64,000 nt of DNA, taken from assembly GCA_965224745.1 (NCBI GenBank), contig CBDCZY010000001.1, positions 248,001 to 312,000 on the forward strand. The letters run 5' to 3'. Positions 27,093 through 34,053 of this stretch are shown here, piece after piece. This DNA is from CBDCZY01 sp965224745 (GTDB taxonomy: Bacteria; Pseudomonadota; Gammaproteobacteria; Methylococcales; Methylomonadaceae). The notes below the pieces were generated by a model. That model made no database searches and was not told the DNA's origin. It saw nothing but the letters and a program-made list of their open reading frames with translations. Each line of letters begins with the position of its first letter. Positions within the stretch are counted from its first letter, which is position 1. Both the position numbers and the translations under genes were made by a program.

Positions 27093-27546
27093 AAGCGAAA
27101 ACAAACTGCCTGATTTTCTGGCGATCTATGAGCGTTATCAAGCACTGAAACCTGGCATGAAGGCAGAACTTAAACGAGCGGTTAATCCCGGTGATTTAAT
27201 AGAAATTCCTGCTTTTTATCGTTTGTTATACGGTGAAAAAGCCAACCAGCGTATGCAGCGATTAGTATTTTGTTTGCCGCTTATTAGTCATAAAGAAGGC
27301 GGTGACTCCTTAGGCAAAGCTTTAGCAAAAGCTGATATTAACGAAAAACGCCTGTTTATGGTGATTCGTTCACAAGAACCGAATGACCTTATCCAGTTGC
27401 GGCGCTTATTAAAGCAAGCCAATCAAACAGTGGATTGGCTCAGTATGGCTAAAACTTTGTATTACTGGAATGACTTTGCCAAACGCAGCTTATTAGAAGA
27501 TTTTTTCTATTATCAAACCAACCATAAAAGCAAAGCAACCGCTTAA
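27085..27546 (+). CDS. casB: CasB/Cse2 (Cas11e), Cascade small subunit
   Basis: 153 residues, all-helical. Two copies of this subunit line the belly of Cascade and steady the crRNA-DNA hybrid. The family features are the N-terminal PDFLAIYERYQALKPGMKAELKRAVNP, the QRMQRLVFCLPLI helix and the basic RSQEPNDLIQLRRLLKQA helix. It overlaps casA by 8 bases and is followed 16 bases later by casC. Confidence 0.93.
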   Translation: MTKSENKLPDFLAIYERYQALKPGMKAELKRAVNPGDLIEIPAFYRLLYGEKANQRMQRLVFCLPLISHKEGGDSLGKALAKADINEKRLFMVIRSQEPNDLIQLRRLLKQANQTVDWLSMAKTLYYWNDFAKRSLLEDFFYYQTNHKSKATA

Positions 27547-27562
27547 ACAAGGAATGACCATC

Positions 27563-28678
27563 ATGAACGAAAACTTTATCAATTTTCACATTTTAATTTC
27601 ACACAGCCCGTCCTGCTTAAACCGGGACGATATGAACATGCAAAAGTCCGCTATTTTTGGCGGGAAACGGCGGGTTCGGGTATCCAGTCAAAGTCTGAAA
27701 AGAACTATGCGACATAGTGATTATTATCGCCAGCATTTAGGGGAGCCTAGTATAAGAACAAAACATCTTTGGGACCCTGAAAAAAACAATTTAAAGGATT
27801 TTGTAACTAAAGCGCTTAGTGAAAAATTCGACAAAGACTTAATCGAAAGAACGATTGAGTTACTCAGCGATAAAAAACTGGATTCAGATACTAAAGTTGA
27901 GAATGATGCAGTCGCACCGTGGGTGCTGGAAGAAATTGCCTATTTCTGTGAGCAAATTAAAGCACTGGAAGCCGAGGGCGTGGATAAGAAAAAACTACAA
28001 AAACGCGTCGAAAAGGACAGCGTAGGATTTCGTCAGGCACTTGCGAGAGGATTGGATATTGCCTTATCAGGGCGTATGGCCACCTCAGGGTTAATGAGTG
28101 AGGTGGGTAAAATTGACGGAGCATTAGCCGTTGCCCACGCCATCACAACCCATACCGTAGATGCCGATATTGACTGGTTTACCGCTGTCGATGACTTGCA
28201 GGAATTAGGCTCAGGTCACTTGGACACACAAGAATTTTCTTCCGGTGTATTTTACCGTTATGCCAGTTTGAATATAGGCCAGTTACAGAAAAACCTGGGT
28301 GATGCCATTCGTGAACAAGCCTTGGGAATTGCTGCCCATGTTTTACATATGTTGGCAACGGAAGTACCTAGTGCTAAACAACAAAGTTTTGCTGCGCATA
28401 ATCTGGCTGATGTCGCATTGGTCAGTTTTTCAAACCAGCCGGTTTCTCTGGCTAATGCCTTTGAAGAGCCGGTAAAAGCGGCCACTAAAGGCGGTTTTCG
28501 TGAACCTTCCATGCAACAAATGAATGATTATTGGAACAATATACATCGGGGTCATGGTTTGGTGGAACGCTGTGCGGAGTTTACCTTGGAGCAGAATGAT
28601 CTGCCAGACGGTATTCAAACTCAAGTCTCATTGCCTGATCTGGAAAGCTGGGTACGTAATAATGGCCAGAACAATTAA
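27563..28678 (+). CDS. casC: CasC/Cse4 (Cas7e), Cascade backbone subunit
   Basis: About 371 residues, RAMP fold. Six copies form the backbone that binds the crRNA. It shows FINFHILISHSPSCLNRDDMNMQKSAIFGGKRRVRVSSQSLKR, the typical Cas7e N-terminus, and SGVFYRYASLNIGQLQKNL in the middle. I chose 27563 over the ATG at 27554 because AAGGA (27550-27554) is directly against the first ATG but 8 bases from the second. cas5 follows after 17 bases. Confidence 0.95.
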   Translation: MNENFINFHILISHSPSCLNRDDMNMQKSAIFGGKRRVRVSSQSLKRTMRHSDYYRQHLGEPSIRTKHLWDPEKNNLKDFVTKALSEKFDKDLIERTIELLSDKKLDSDTKVENDAVAPWVLEEIAYFCEQIKALEAEGVDKKKLQKRVEKDSVGFRQALARGLDIALSGRMATSGLMSEVGKIDGALAVAHAITTHTVDADIDWFTAVDDLQELGSGHLDTQEFSSGVFYRYASLNIGQLQKNLGDAIREQALGIAAHVLHMLATEVPSAKQQSFAAHNLADVALVSFSNQPVSLANAFEEPVKAATKGGFREPSMQQMNDYWNNIHRGHGLVERCAEFTLEQNDLPDGIQTQVSLPDLESWVRNNGQNN

Positions 28679-28695
28679 ACGCAGGGAACAAAAAG

Positions 28696-29349
28696 ATGCG
28701 TGACTATTTAATCATAAAATTGCAAGGTCCGTTGCAGGCGTGGGGGCGAGAAACTTTTGAAGGATTAAGGCCTTCGGAGTTATTTCCTGGCCGCAGTGCT
28801 CTGCTGGGTTTGTTGGGTGCCTGTTTGGGTGTTGAGCGCACGGATAAAGATGCTCAACAATCATTGGCAAGCAGTGTGGCGTTTGCTGTACGCGTGGATA
28901 AACAGGGGCAGAAAATGACTGATTATCACACGGTTAAAAATGCCCGTGTGGATTACCAAGGCTTAAAAAGCCATGAAACTATCCAAACATGGCGCGAATA
29001 CTGGCAGGATGCAAGTTATACCGTGGCCATTTGGTCATTGGAACAAGCGCCGATTGTCTTAGCCGATATTCAACAGGCATTAATGAAACCGGTTTATACG
29101 CCATTTATGGGGCGGCGTAGCTGCCCGATTACTCGACCTTTATTTGAACTGGAAGTTACCGCCGAGAACGCTTTATCTGCTTTAGCCCAGAATAGTATGT
29201 CAGGTGGAACTATTTACAGTGAAGAGAATAGTAAAGATGCAAAGCCGTTTAAAATACGTAATGTACCTATCATTCACCAGCCGCGACAATTTGCCAGTCA
29301 TATTGTCTATATGACAGCAATAAAAGGAGAGCCCCATGTATCTGAGTAA
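28696..29349 (+). CDS. casD: CasD (Cas5e), Cascade subunit capping the crRNA 5' end
   Basis: 217 residues with the Cas5 start YLIIKLQGPLQAWGRETFEGLRPSELFPGRSALLGLLGACLG, a RAMP-fold signature. Cas5e binds the 5' handle of the crRNA and contacts CasA. The FMGRRSCPITRPLF segment is the conserved Cas5e thumb-side motif. It overlaps cas6e by 14 bases, so both are translated together. Confidence 0.95.
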   Translation: MRDYLIIKLQGPLQAWGRETFEGLRPSELFPGRSALLGLLGACLGVERTDKDAQQSLASSVAFAVRVDKQGQKMTDYHTVKNARVDYQGLKSHETIQTWREYWQDASYTVAIWSLEQAPIVLADIQQALMKPVYTPFMGRRSCPITRPLFELEVTAENALSALAQNSMSGGTIYSEENSKDAKPFKIRNVPIIHQPRQFASHIVYMTAIKGEPHVSE

Positions 29350-29953
29350 AATTCATATACCTTGGACGGATTGTAAAAACAATTTTGAATTGCACCAAGC
29401 GCTATGGTGTTTATTTCCTAATCGTGATGCCGAAAAACGTGATTTTTTGTTTCGTGTTGAACAGTTAGAAAAAGGAGTCGGTGCAAAGGTTTTAATGCAA
29501 TCCATAACTCCTCCGCAACAATCAGCAGATAGCCCGGTTATTGTAGATTGGCGAGAATATAATCCTGAATTCTTGTCAGGGCAACGGTTACGTTTTCGTG
29601 CAAATCCTATAAAAACGATTAAGGATAAAAGTAAAGGGACAGTTGAGAAAAAAGGCAAGACCTTTACTAAAACGGTAAGAGTTCCTTTGCTCCACGAAGA
29701 AGAACAACAAGTTTGGTTAGAGCGAAAATTACAAGGCTTTGGGCAATTGGAAGCATTAATTATTCAACCTGAATCCGTTTTATACTTTCGTAAAGTTAAA
29801 GAAAAACGTAGTGGTAAAATTCAACCAGTATTGTTTGATGGTATTTTAACAGTCATGGAGCCAGATCAGTTCGTTTTGCAATTAAAGCAGGGTATTGGTC
29901 CAGCTAAAGCCTTTGGTTGCAGGGCTAATTTGTTCTATCGAGCAAAGCCTTAA
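29336..29953 (+). CDS. casE: Cas6e (CasE) crRNA endoribonuclease with transposon-altered C-terminus
   Basis: 205 residues, two ferredoxin-like RAMP domains. Cas6e cuts the pre-crRNA at the base of the repeat hairpin and stays bound to its 3' end. The N-terminal YLSKIHIPWTD and HQALWCLFP (His of the active site) and the basic RLRFRANPIKT segment are normal. The C-terminal glycine-rich loop starts as GIGPAKAFGC, but then reads RANLFYRAKP, which is encoded by the 17-bp end and first bases of an inserted MITE. The expected ending, GLLSIART, is still encoded at 32038-32064 beyond the MITE and IS. So the last eight native residues were replaced by ten foreign ones; activity may be reduced or kept. 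This is seen directly in the sequence. Confidence 0.93.
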   Translation: MYLSKIHIPWTDCKNNFELHQALWCLFPNRDAEKRDFLFRVEQLEKGVGAKVLMQSITPPQQSADSPVIVDWREYNPEFLSGQRLRFRANPIKTIKDKSKGTVEKKGKTFTKTVRVPLLHEEEQQVWLERKLQGFGQLEALIIQPESVLYFRKVKEKRSGKIQPVLFDGILTVMEPDQFVLQLKQGIGPAKAFGCRANLFYRAKP

Positions 29954-30092
29954 ATTCAGGAGCATAGACCTATCATCTGAATGAATTAACAATGTCATAT
30001 AAAATATCTTTTATTTTCAATATGATATAAAATTTCCGTGAATGATATTAAAAATAAATCAATAACTTACCGGCTAGAACAAATTAGCCCTG
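29920..30092. mobile_element. 173-bp MITE related to the neighbouring ISAs1-family IS
   Basis: Both ends are the perfect 17-bp inverted repeat CAGGGCTAATTTGTTCT (29920-29936 and, inverted, 30076-30092), identical to the ends of the full IS next to it. It is flanked by 9-bp direct repeats CTTTGGTTG (29911-29919 and 30093-30101). The interior is AT-rich, encodes nothing and is unrelated to the IS interior. It interrupts the Cys codon region of the cas6e 3' end and supplies the new stop codon at 29951. It is presumably moved by the transposase of the adjacent IS. Confidence 0.9.
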
Positions 30093-30117
30093 CTTTGGTT
30101 GCAGGGCTAATTTGTTC

Positions 30118-30879
30118 TTAAGCCAGACCCTCTGCTACACAAGGCTTTGCTCTGTTATTTGTAATCTTTAAATAATCCAGAACGGCTCTTGTTTTCTTAT
30201 TCAATTGCCTCATTTTTTTCGAAACACCCGTGCTTCCCTTTGATTTAATGAGTCCAATAGCAAATCGTCTAAGACGGGTCATGTTTTCAGGGCCAAAGCC
30301 TGTGCGAATGGTTGAGCGGTCTTCATCAAACACCCAGTCAATAATATAATGACTCACTTCAACTGACCAGTGTCCTCGCACTTTGTGCAAAACAGTTTGA
30401 GGGCTGACTTCCTCTTCTGTTCTACTGGTAACGCCGTAGGCGGTTACCCCTGTCGTTTGACCGCTTTTTTTATCCGTTATTTCTCTCTCTATTTTATAAG
30501 CCTGGGCAACATGCGGAAATGTGACATAAGCGTTCAACTGAGAGGTTGTCCAGATTCTTCTAATTTCTATTCGCCCATGCCCCACAGATACTTTGTCTTC
30601 ATAATCAGCCTGGCGGGTGACGGTTGAAAAATAGACTTCAATATCTTCTAGCAATGTGGGTTGATTGGCTTTAACACTCAAATAGTAATGTGCCTTACGC
30701 TGCTCCACCAGATATTCGGCAAACTCTGTTTGTGTATTAATGGCATCACTGGTGATATCCTTGTTTCGAATGGGGATTAGAGCCAGCAGAATAGGTGCAA
30801 ACTTGATTTCATTACTCTGCTTCACTTCATCCGAACCGTGTCCAACAGGTAATGTTCCTACTTTTTTTGGGCGTAGCAA
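30118..30879 (-). CDS. ISAs1 transposase, C-terminal part (second frame)
   Basis: Holds the second and third catalytic positions of the DDE nuclease: ITSDAINTQTEFAEYL (Asp) and GHWSVEVSHYIIDWVFDEDRS (Glu, in the HW-VE-H context typical of ISAs1), plus KANQPTLLEDI. The first Asp is in the other frame, so neither part is active alone. The frame begins with CTACGCCC... upstream of seven As and has no ribosome site of its own. A -1 shift at the slippery site (30861-30867) would fuse it to the upstream frame. The stop lies inside the left terminal repeat. Confidence 0.88.
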   Translation of the reverse strand: MLRPKKVGTLPVGHGSDEVKQSNEIKFAPILLALIPIRNKDITSDAINTQTEFAEYLVEQRKAHYYLSVKANQPTLLEDIEVYFSTVTRQADYEDKVSVGHGRIEIRRIWTTSQLNAYVTFPHVAQAYKIEREITDKKSGQTTGVTAYGVTSRTEEEVSPQTVLHKVRGHWSVEVSHYIIDWVFDEDRSTIRTGFGPENMTRLRRFAIGLIKSKGSTGVSKKMRQLNKKTRAVLDYLKITNNRAKPCVAEGLA

Positions 30880-31910
30880 ATGCCTGTGCCATGCCCAACC
30901 GCACTCATTATCTGGGTTTGCCGCCCTTTCTCGTCAATGGCGTTGCACATCGTTTTACCATCAATGGCTAATGACTCGTCATCCTGTGCATAAACAGTAT
31001 TCCAGGCGATAAAGGCCGCTTCGAGCTCGCTGGGGTCAACTCGCGTCAACACATCTCTAATAATGCTGAGACTGGGAACCGTGTATCGTCCTTTTTCATA
31101 ACGGCAGCGGAAATGTTCTCTGGATTTATGGCTGAGACTGTCAGCCCAGTCGAAAATAGCTTCGTAACTTCGCATCCCACAAAGTACCGCACCCGCCGCA
31201 ATTCCCAGTACGGTTGAAAGTCGATGTCGCCGCCCTTGTGGGCGCCGAGGGTCGTTTATATCCATAAAGAAACTCGGTAATGATCGCATTTGCTGTTTTG
31301 TTATTTTCATTTTTATCTCACCTAGATTGAAATGATGACTCAATTGAGGTTGAGATAAAACCGCTTGTGCTCGTCTATGCAGGGGTTTAACAAAGATCAG
31401 TTTGTTCTGTTCTGACTGAGCAGAATAGCCTGCCGTTGTTCTACGAAAACCACGGGTCATTCCAATTGCCTGCCAGTTGCTTGCTCTATAAACACCGCCG
31501 TGAAATCGCTCTGGGTCGACAAAGGTTTCAACCAGAACAACGGGGTGCTGATATTTTTCAACCCAGTCAGTGGACAAGCGCTTAAGACACAGTGACAGAA
31601 TGCGTGAGCCCAGGTTTTTTTCAGTGAAGGAGGGAAGTATCAAAAACCGGCTGTTGTTAACAATCAATTTTAGGCGCCCCGTCTGGTGACGATAACCCCA
31701 GCCTATCCACTGATCACGCGCCGTACATTTTAATGCAGCGGCTGAAAAACTGATCAGTGCAACCCATTGTGACTGATAGGTCGACACGTACCAGAGGGTT
31801 TCACCAATTTTTGGAATAGCGCCCAGATAATGGTGAGTTTCCATTAACAAGGCATAGGCTGACTCTTCATGTTTTAATATGGGTCTCACTGATATCTGTG
31901 ATAACGGCAT
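30858..31910 (-). CDS. DUF4338 domain fused to the N-terminal half of ISAs1 transposase (first frame)
   Basis: 350 residues. Residues 1-165 or so match DUF4338 (the domain of DruA from Druantia anti-phage systems, also common in transposons): HHYLGAIPKIGETLWYVSTY, KCTARDQWIGWGYRHQTGRLKLIVNNSRFLILP, PVVLVETFVDPERFHGGVYRASNWQAIGMTRG. From about residue 201 the ISAs1 transposase begins (MKITKQQMRSLPSFFMDINDPRRPQGRRH), with the DDE-associated domain and the first catalytic Asp (LAIDGKTM). TAGGTGAG precedes the ATG at 31310, so the transposase part could also be started internally. The frame stops with TAG just after A_AAA_AAG. Confidence 0.85.
   Translation of the reverse strand: MPLSQISVRPILKHEESAYALLMETHHYLGAIPKIGETLWYVSTYQSQWVALISFSAAALKCTARDQWIGWGYRHQTGRLKLIVNNSRFLILPSFTEKNLGSRILSLCLKRLSTDWVEKYQHPVVLVETFVDPERFHGGVYRASNWQAIGMTRGFRRTTAGYSAQSEQNKLIFVKPLHRRAQAVLSQPQLSHHFNLGEIKMKITKQQMRSLPSFFMDINDPRRPQGRRHRLSTVLGIAAGAVLCGMRSYEAIFDWADSLSHKSREHFRCRYEKGRYTVPSLSIIRDVLTRVDPSELEAAFIAWNTVYAQDDESLAIDGKTMCNAIDEKGRQTQIMSAVGHGTGICYAQKK
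30861..30867 (-). promoter_or_regulatory. Candidate -1 ribosomal frameshift site
   Basis: On the minus strand the heptamer A_AAA_AAG is read in phase (CAA AAA AAG) and is followed at once by the zero-frame stop TAG (30858-30860). Slipping back one base continues into the frame of the transposase C-terminus. A_AAA_AAG is the best known bacterial slippery heptamer. No strong downstream hairpin is evident. A plain one-base indel in the A-run is the alternative. Confidence 0.55.
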
Positions 31911-32027
31911 AGTTTTTTATCTCAATAAACTTCTTAAAAACTATACTGCGTTATTATGGGTTTGTCCAATTTAAGGGCTATCTCTTTGCTCTTTATAGCC
32001 TGTATGGGTAGAACAAATTAGCCCTGG

Positions 32028-32064
32028 CTTTGGTTGTGGTTTGCTTTCTATTGCCAGAACTTAA
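32028..32064 (+). pseudogene. Orphaned 3' end of cas6e
   Basis: Read in the cas6e phase, 32029-32064 is TTT GGT TGT GGT TTG CTT TCT ATT GCC AGA ACT TAA, giving FGCGLLSIART and a stop: the standard Cas6e ending. CTTTGGTTG is the target duplication, so 32037-32064 is the part moved away from casE by the MITE and IS. Confidence 0.92.
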
Positions 32065-32105
32065 TGCTATAGTTGGCTGACAAATAGTCGGACAAGTGGT
32101 GTGAT

Positions 32106-32363
32106 ATGCGAATTACTGCCAGAATTGATGAAAGTTATGAAAAAAAACTTAAAATCATCCAACAAATAACTCATTTAAATACCACAGAAGTCATTAAGCA
32201 AGCATTGGATTTACTGTATGAAAAAACAGAATTAACAGGTAAAGAAAAGAATCAGTTATTAGTTAAAAAACTTGCAGGGATAGGACAAGGGCCAGAAGAT
32301 GGTTCAGTTAATTATAAAAAATATGTAGCAGAACACCTTGATGAAAAATTCGATCATCGCTGA
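32106..32363 (+). CDS. Ribbon-helix-helix antitoxin (CopG/RHH-like)
   Basis: 85 residues. The first 45 (MRITARIDESYEKKLKIIQQI then TTEVIKQALDLLYEK) have the beta-helix-helix pattern of RHH DNA-binding antitoxins; the C-terminal part (GPEDGSVNYKKYVAEHLDEKF) would wrap the toxin. It overlaps the PIN-domain frame by 23 bases, the usual order antitoxin then toxin. It starts 42 bases after the ancestral cas6e stop and so lies inside the cas operon. RHH antitoxins usually repress their own promoter; here that may affect cas1-cas2 as well. Confidence 0.75.
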   Translation: MRITARIDESYEKKLKIIQQITHLNTTEVIKQALDLLYEKTELTGKEKNQLLVKKLAGIGQGPEDGSVNYKKYVAEHLDEKFDHR

Positions 32364-32771
32364 TACAGGTTTTTGGTATGCATTGCTGAATAGAGATGAT
32401 CATTTTCATGATCAAGCTATCAATGCTTTAAATCAGATTAACAACCCTCTTATCTGCACTTGGCCAGTTATTACAGAAACCAGTTACTTTTTACAATCCA
32501 GAATAGGACAAAAAGAAGCGTGCGAATTTTTAGATGCTCACAGCGATGGTTTGTATCAAATTTACAACCTTTCAGCAAAGCAAATGAAAGTATTGTTTCT
32601 TTAATGAACAAATACACTAATTTACCTATGGATTTAGCTGATGCCTCTTTAGTCATTCTGGCAGAAGAATTAGGTCACGGTCGTATTCTTTCCACTGACT
32701 TGAGAGATTTTAGAACCTATCGATGGAAAAATCACAATCCTTTTCAAAATCTATTACTACCCGACTCCTGA
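32341..32771 (+). pseudogene. PIN-domain toxin (VapC-like), frame broken
   Basis: The first part, from ATG 32341, has the PIN start IIADTGFWYALLNRDDHFH (first Asp) and ITETSYFL (Glu) and stops at 32604. The second part, in the +2-shifted frame to 32771, has NESIVSLMNKYTNLPMDLADASLVILAEE (third acidic residue) and ILSTDLRDF (fourth). Together they make one full PIN RNase of about 142 residues, so one indel near 32575-32590 (AGCAAAGCAAATGAAAG) broke the gene. The end TGA overlaps the cas1 start as TGATG, showing that the intact gene was coupled to cas1. Either the toxin was inactivated or the shift is tolerated by recoding. Confidence 0.8.
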
Positions 32772-33682
32772 TGCTTCCACCCTTAAAACCCATTGCTATG
32801 AAAGAACGCGTTTCTATGGTCTTTCTGCAAAAAGGACAAATTGATGTTAAAGACGGTGCTTTTGTTGAGATAGACAAAGACGGTATTCGCACTCATATTC
32901 CTGTAGGGAGTATTGCCTGTATCATGTTAGAACCTGGTACACGTATTTCTCATCATGCAGTGGCATTAGCCGCAAGGTCTGGCACATTATTAGTTTGGGT
33001 CGGTGAGGCTGGGGTAAGGCTTTATGCTTCTGGACAGCCTGGTGGCGCACGGTCTGACCGTTTATTGTATCAAGCAAAACTTGCCCTGGATGATACAGCT
33101 CGCTTAAAAGTCGTCCGAAAAATGTATGAAATTCGCTTTGGTGAGAAACCGCCCGAACGACGTAGTGTACAACAGTTACGAGGAATAGAAGGCTCTCGTG
33201 TTAAAAAAACCTATCAATTATTGGCTAAACAAGTTGGCGTAACCTGGAAAGGCCGTAGCTATGACCGTACCACCTGGGATAATAGCGACATGCCTAATCG
33301 CTGCATTAGTTCAGCAACCGCCTGTTTATATGGAATTTGTGAAGCTGCAGTATTGGCCGCTGGTTATGCACCTGCTATCGGATTTATCCATACTGGTAAA
33401 CCTCTATCCTTTGTCTATGACATTGCTGACCTCTTTAAATTTGACGATATCATTCCTAATGCCTTTAAAGTAGCCGCAAAAAATAATCGTGATCCAGAGC
33501 GCGAAGTTAGGCTAATGTGCAGAGATACTTTTAGACAAAGCAAAATCCTCAAGAAAATCATTCCGACTATAGAGGAAGTGCTGACAGCTGGCGAATTAGA
33601 AGTTCCGAAACCGGCTGAGGAAAATATTGCGCCTGCAATTCCAAATCCCGAAAATATTGGCGATGTTGGTCATCGTAGTTGA
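32771..33682 (+). CDS. cas1: Cas1e integrase
   Basis: 303 residues from ATG 32771, which gives MLPPLKPIAMKERVSMVFLQKGQIDV, aligned with E. coli Cas1 (longer upstream frames read into the toxin). With Cas2 it cuts prespacers into the leader end of the array. Conserved acid/His residues of the metal site are in QLRGIEGSRVK (Glu), GFIHTGKPLSFVYDIADLFKFD (His, Asp). The ending PENIGDVGHRS is the usual Cas1e tail. It overlaps cas2 by 20 bases. Confidence 0.97.
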   Translation: MLPPLKPIAMKERVSMVFLQKGQIDVKDGAFVEIDKDGIRTHIPVGSIACIMLEPGTRISHHAVALAARSGTLLVWVGEAGVRLYASGQPGGARSDRLLYQAKLALDDTARLKVVRKMYEIRFGEKPPERRSVQQLRGIEGSRVKKTYQLLAKQVGVTWKGRSYDRTTWDNSDMPNRCISSATACLYGICEAAVLAAGYAPAIGFIHTGKPLSFVYDIADLFKFDDIIPNAFKVAAKNNRDPEREVRLMCRDTFRQSKILKKIIPTIEEVLTAGELEVPKPAEENIAPAIPNPENIGDVGHRS

Positions 33683-33968
33683 AAACGTTCCTCCGCGTTT
33701 GCGTGGCCGTTTGGCTGTCTGGTTGATAGAAATTCGTGCTGGTGTTTATGTTGGTGATTTATCAGCTAAAGTTCGTGAAATGATTTGGCAGCAGGTTGAA
33801 AATGGCATAGATGAAGGTAATGCCATCATGACCTGGAGCACTAATACCGAATCTGGATTTGATTTTTTAACGTTGGGAGAAAATCGTCGTTTACCCGTAG
33901 AAATTGATGGCTTAAAATTGGTTTCTTTTTATCCTGTTGAAGATAAAAAGGATGAAAATGTTCTTTAA
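33663..33968 (+). CDS. cas2: Cas2e
   Basis: 101 residues from ATG 33663: MLVIVVENVPPRLRGRLAVWLIEIRAGVYVGDLSAKVREMIW, nearly identical in pattern to E. coli Cas2. Cas2e dimers bridge two Cas1 dimers and measure the prespacer. The C-terminal FYPVEDKKDENVL matches the tail that packs on Cas1. It starts inside cas1 and ends 85 bases before the first repeat. Confidence 0.96.
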   Translation: MLVIVVENVPPRLRGRLAVWLIEIRAGVYVGDLSAKVREMIWQQVENGIDEGNAIMTWSTNTESGFDFLTLGENRRLPVEIDGLKLVSFYPVEDKKDENVL

Positions 33969-34053
33969 CAATTCGCTCCTAAAAACCGTCTTTTTGACTG
34001 GTAGAAAGTTGCAAGTCATTATTTGTCTTATGTAACAATATGTTAAGCTAAGT
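33969..34053 (+). promoter_or_regulatory. CRISPR leader with IHF-like site
   Basis: 85 AT-rich bases between cas2 and the first repeat. TAACAATATGTTA (34033-34045) fits the IHF consensus WATCAANNNNTTR at all but one fixed position and ends 8 bases before repeat 1, close to where IHF binds the E. coli I-E leader to bend DNA for spacer integration. The array promoter should lie here too; no clear -35/-10 pair is evident. Confidence 0.6.

Larger units (their letters stand above)
30102..32026 (-). mobile_element. ISAs1-family insertion sequence, complete, 1,925 bp
   Basis: Ends are the perfect inverted repeats CAGGGCTAATTTGTTCT (30102-30118; inverted at 32010-32026); CAGGG ends are typical of ISAs1. 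A 10-bp target duplication GCTTTGGTTG lies at 30092-30101 and 32027-32036. It therefore landed in the right-hand target repeat made by the MITE, later than the MITE. It carries a DUF4338-transposase fusion frame and a second frame with the rest of the transposase, on the minus strand, opposite to the cas genes. It separates casE from the toxin-antitoxin pair, cas1 and cas2. Confidence 0.92.

Noticed and set aside
29937..30075. MITE interior as a small RNA or gene
   Set aside because: AT-rich, no frame, no hairpin beyond the terminal repeats.
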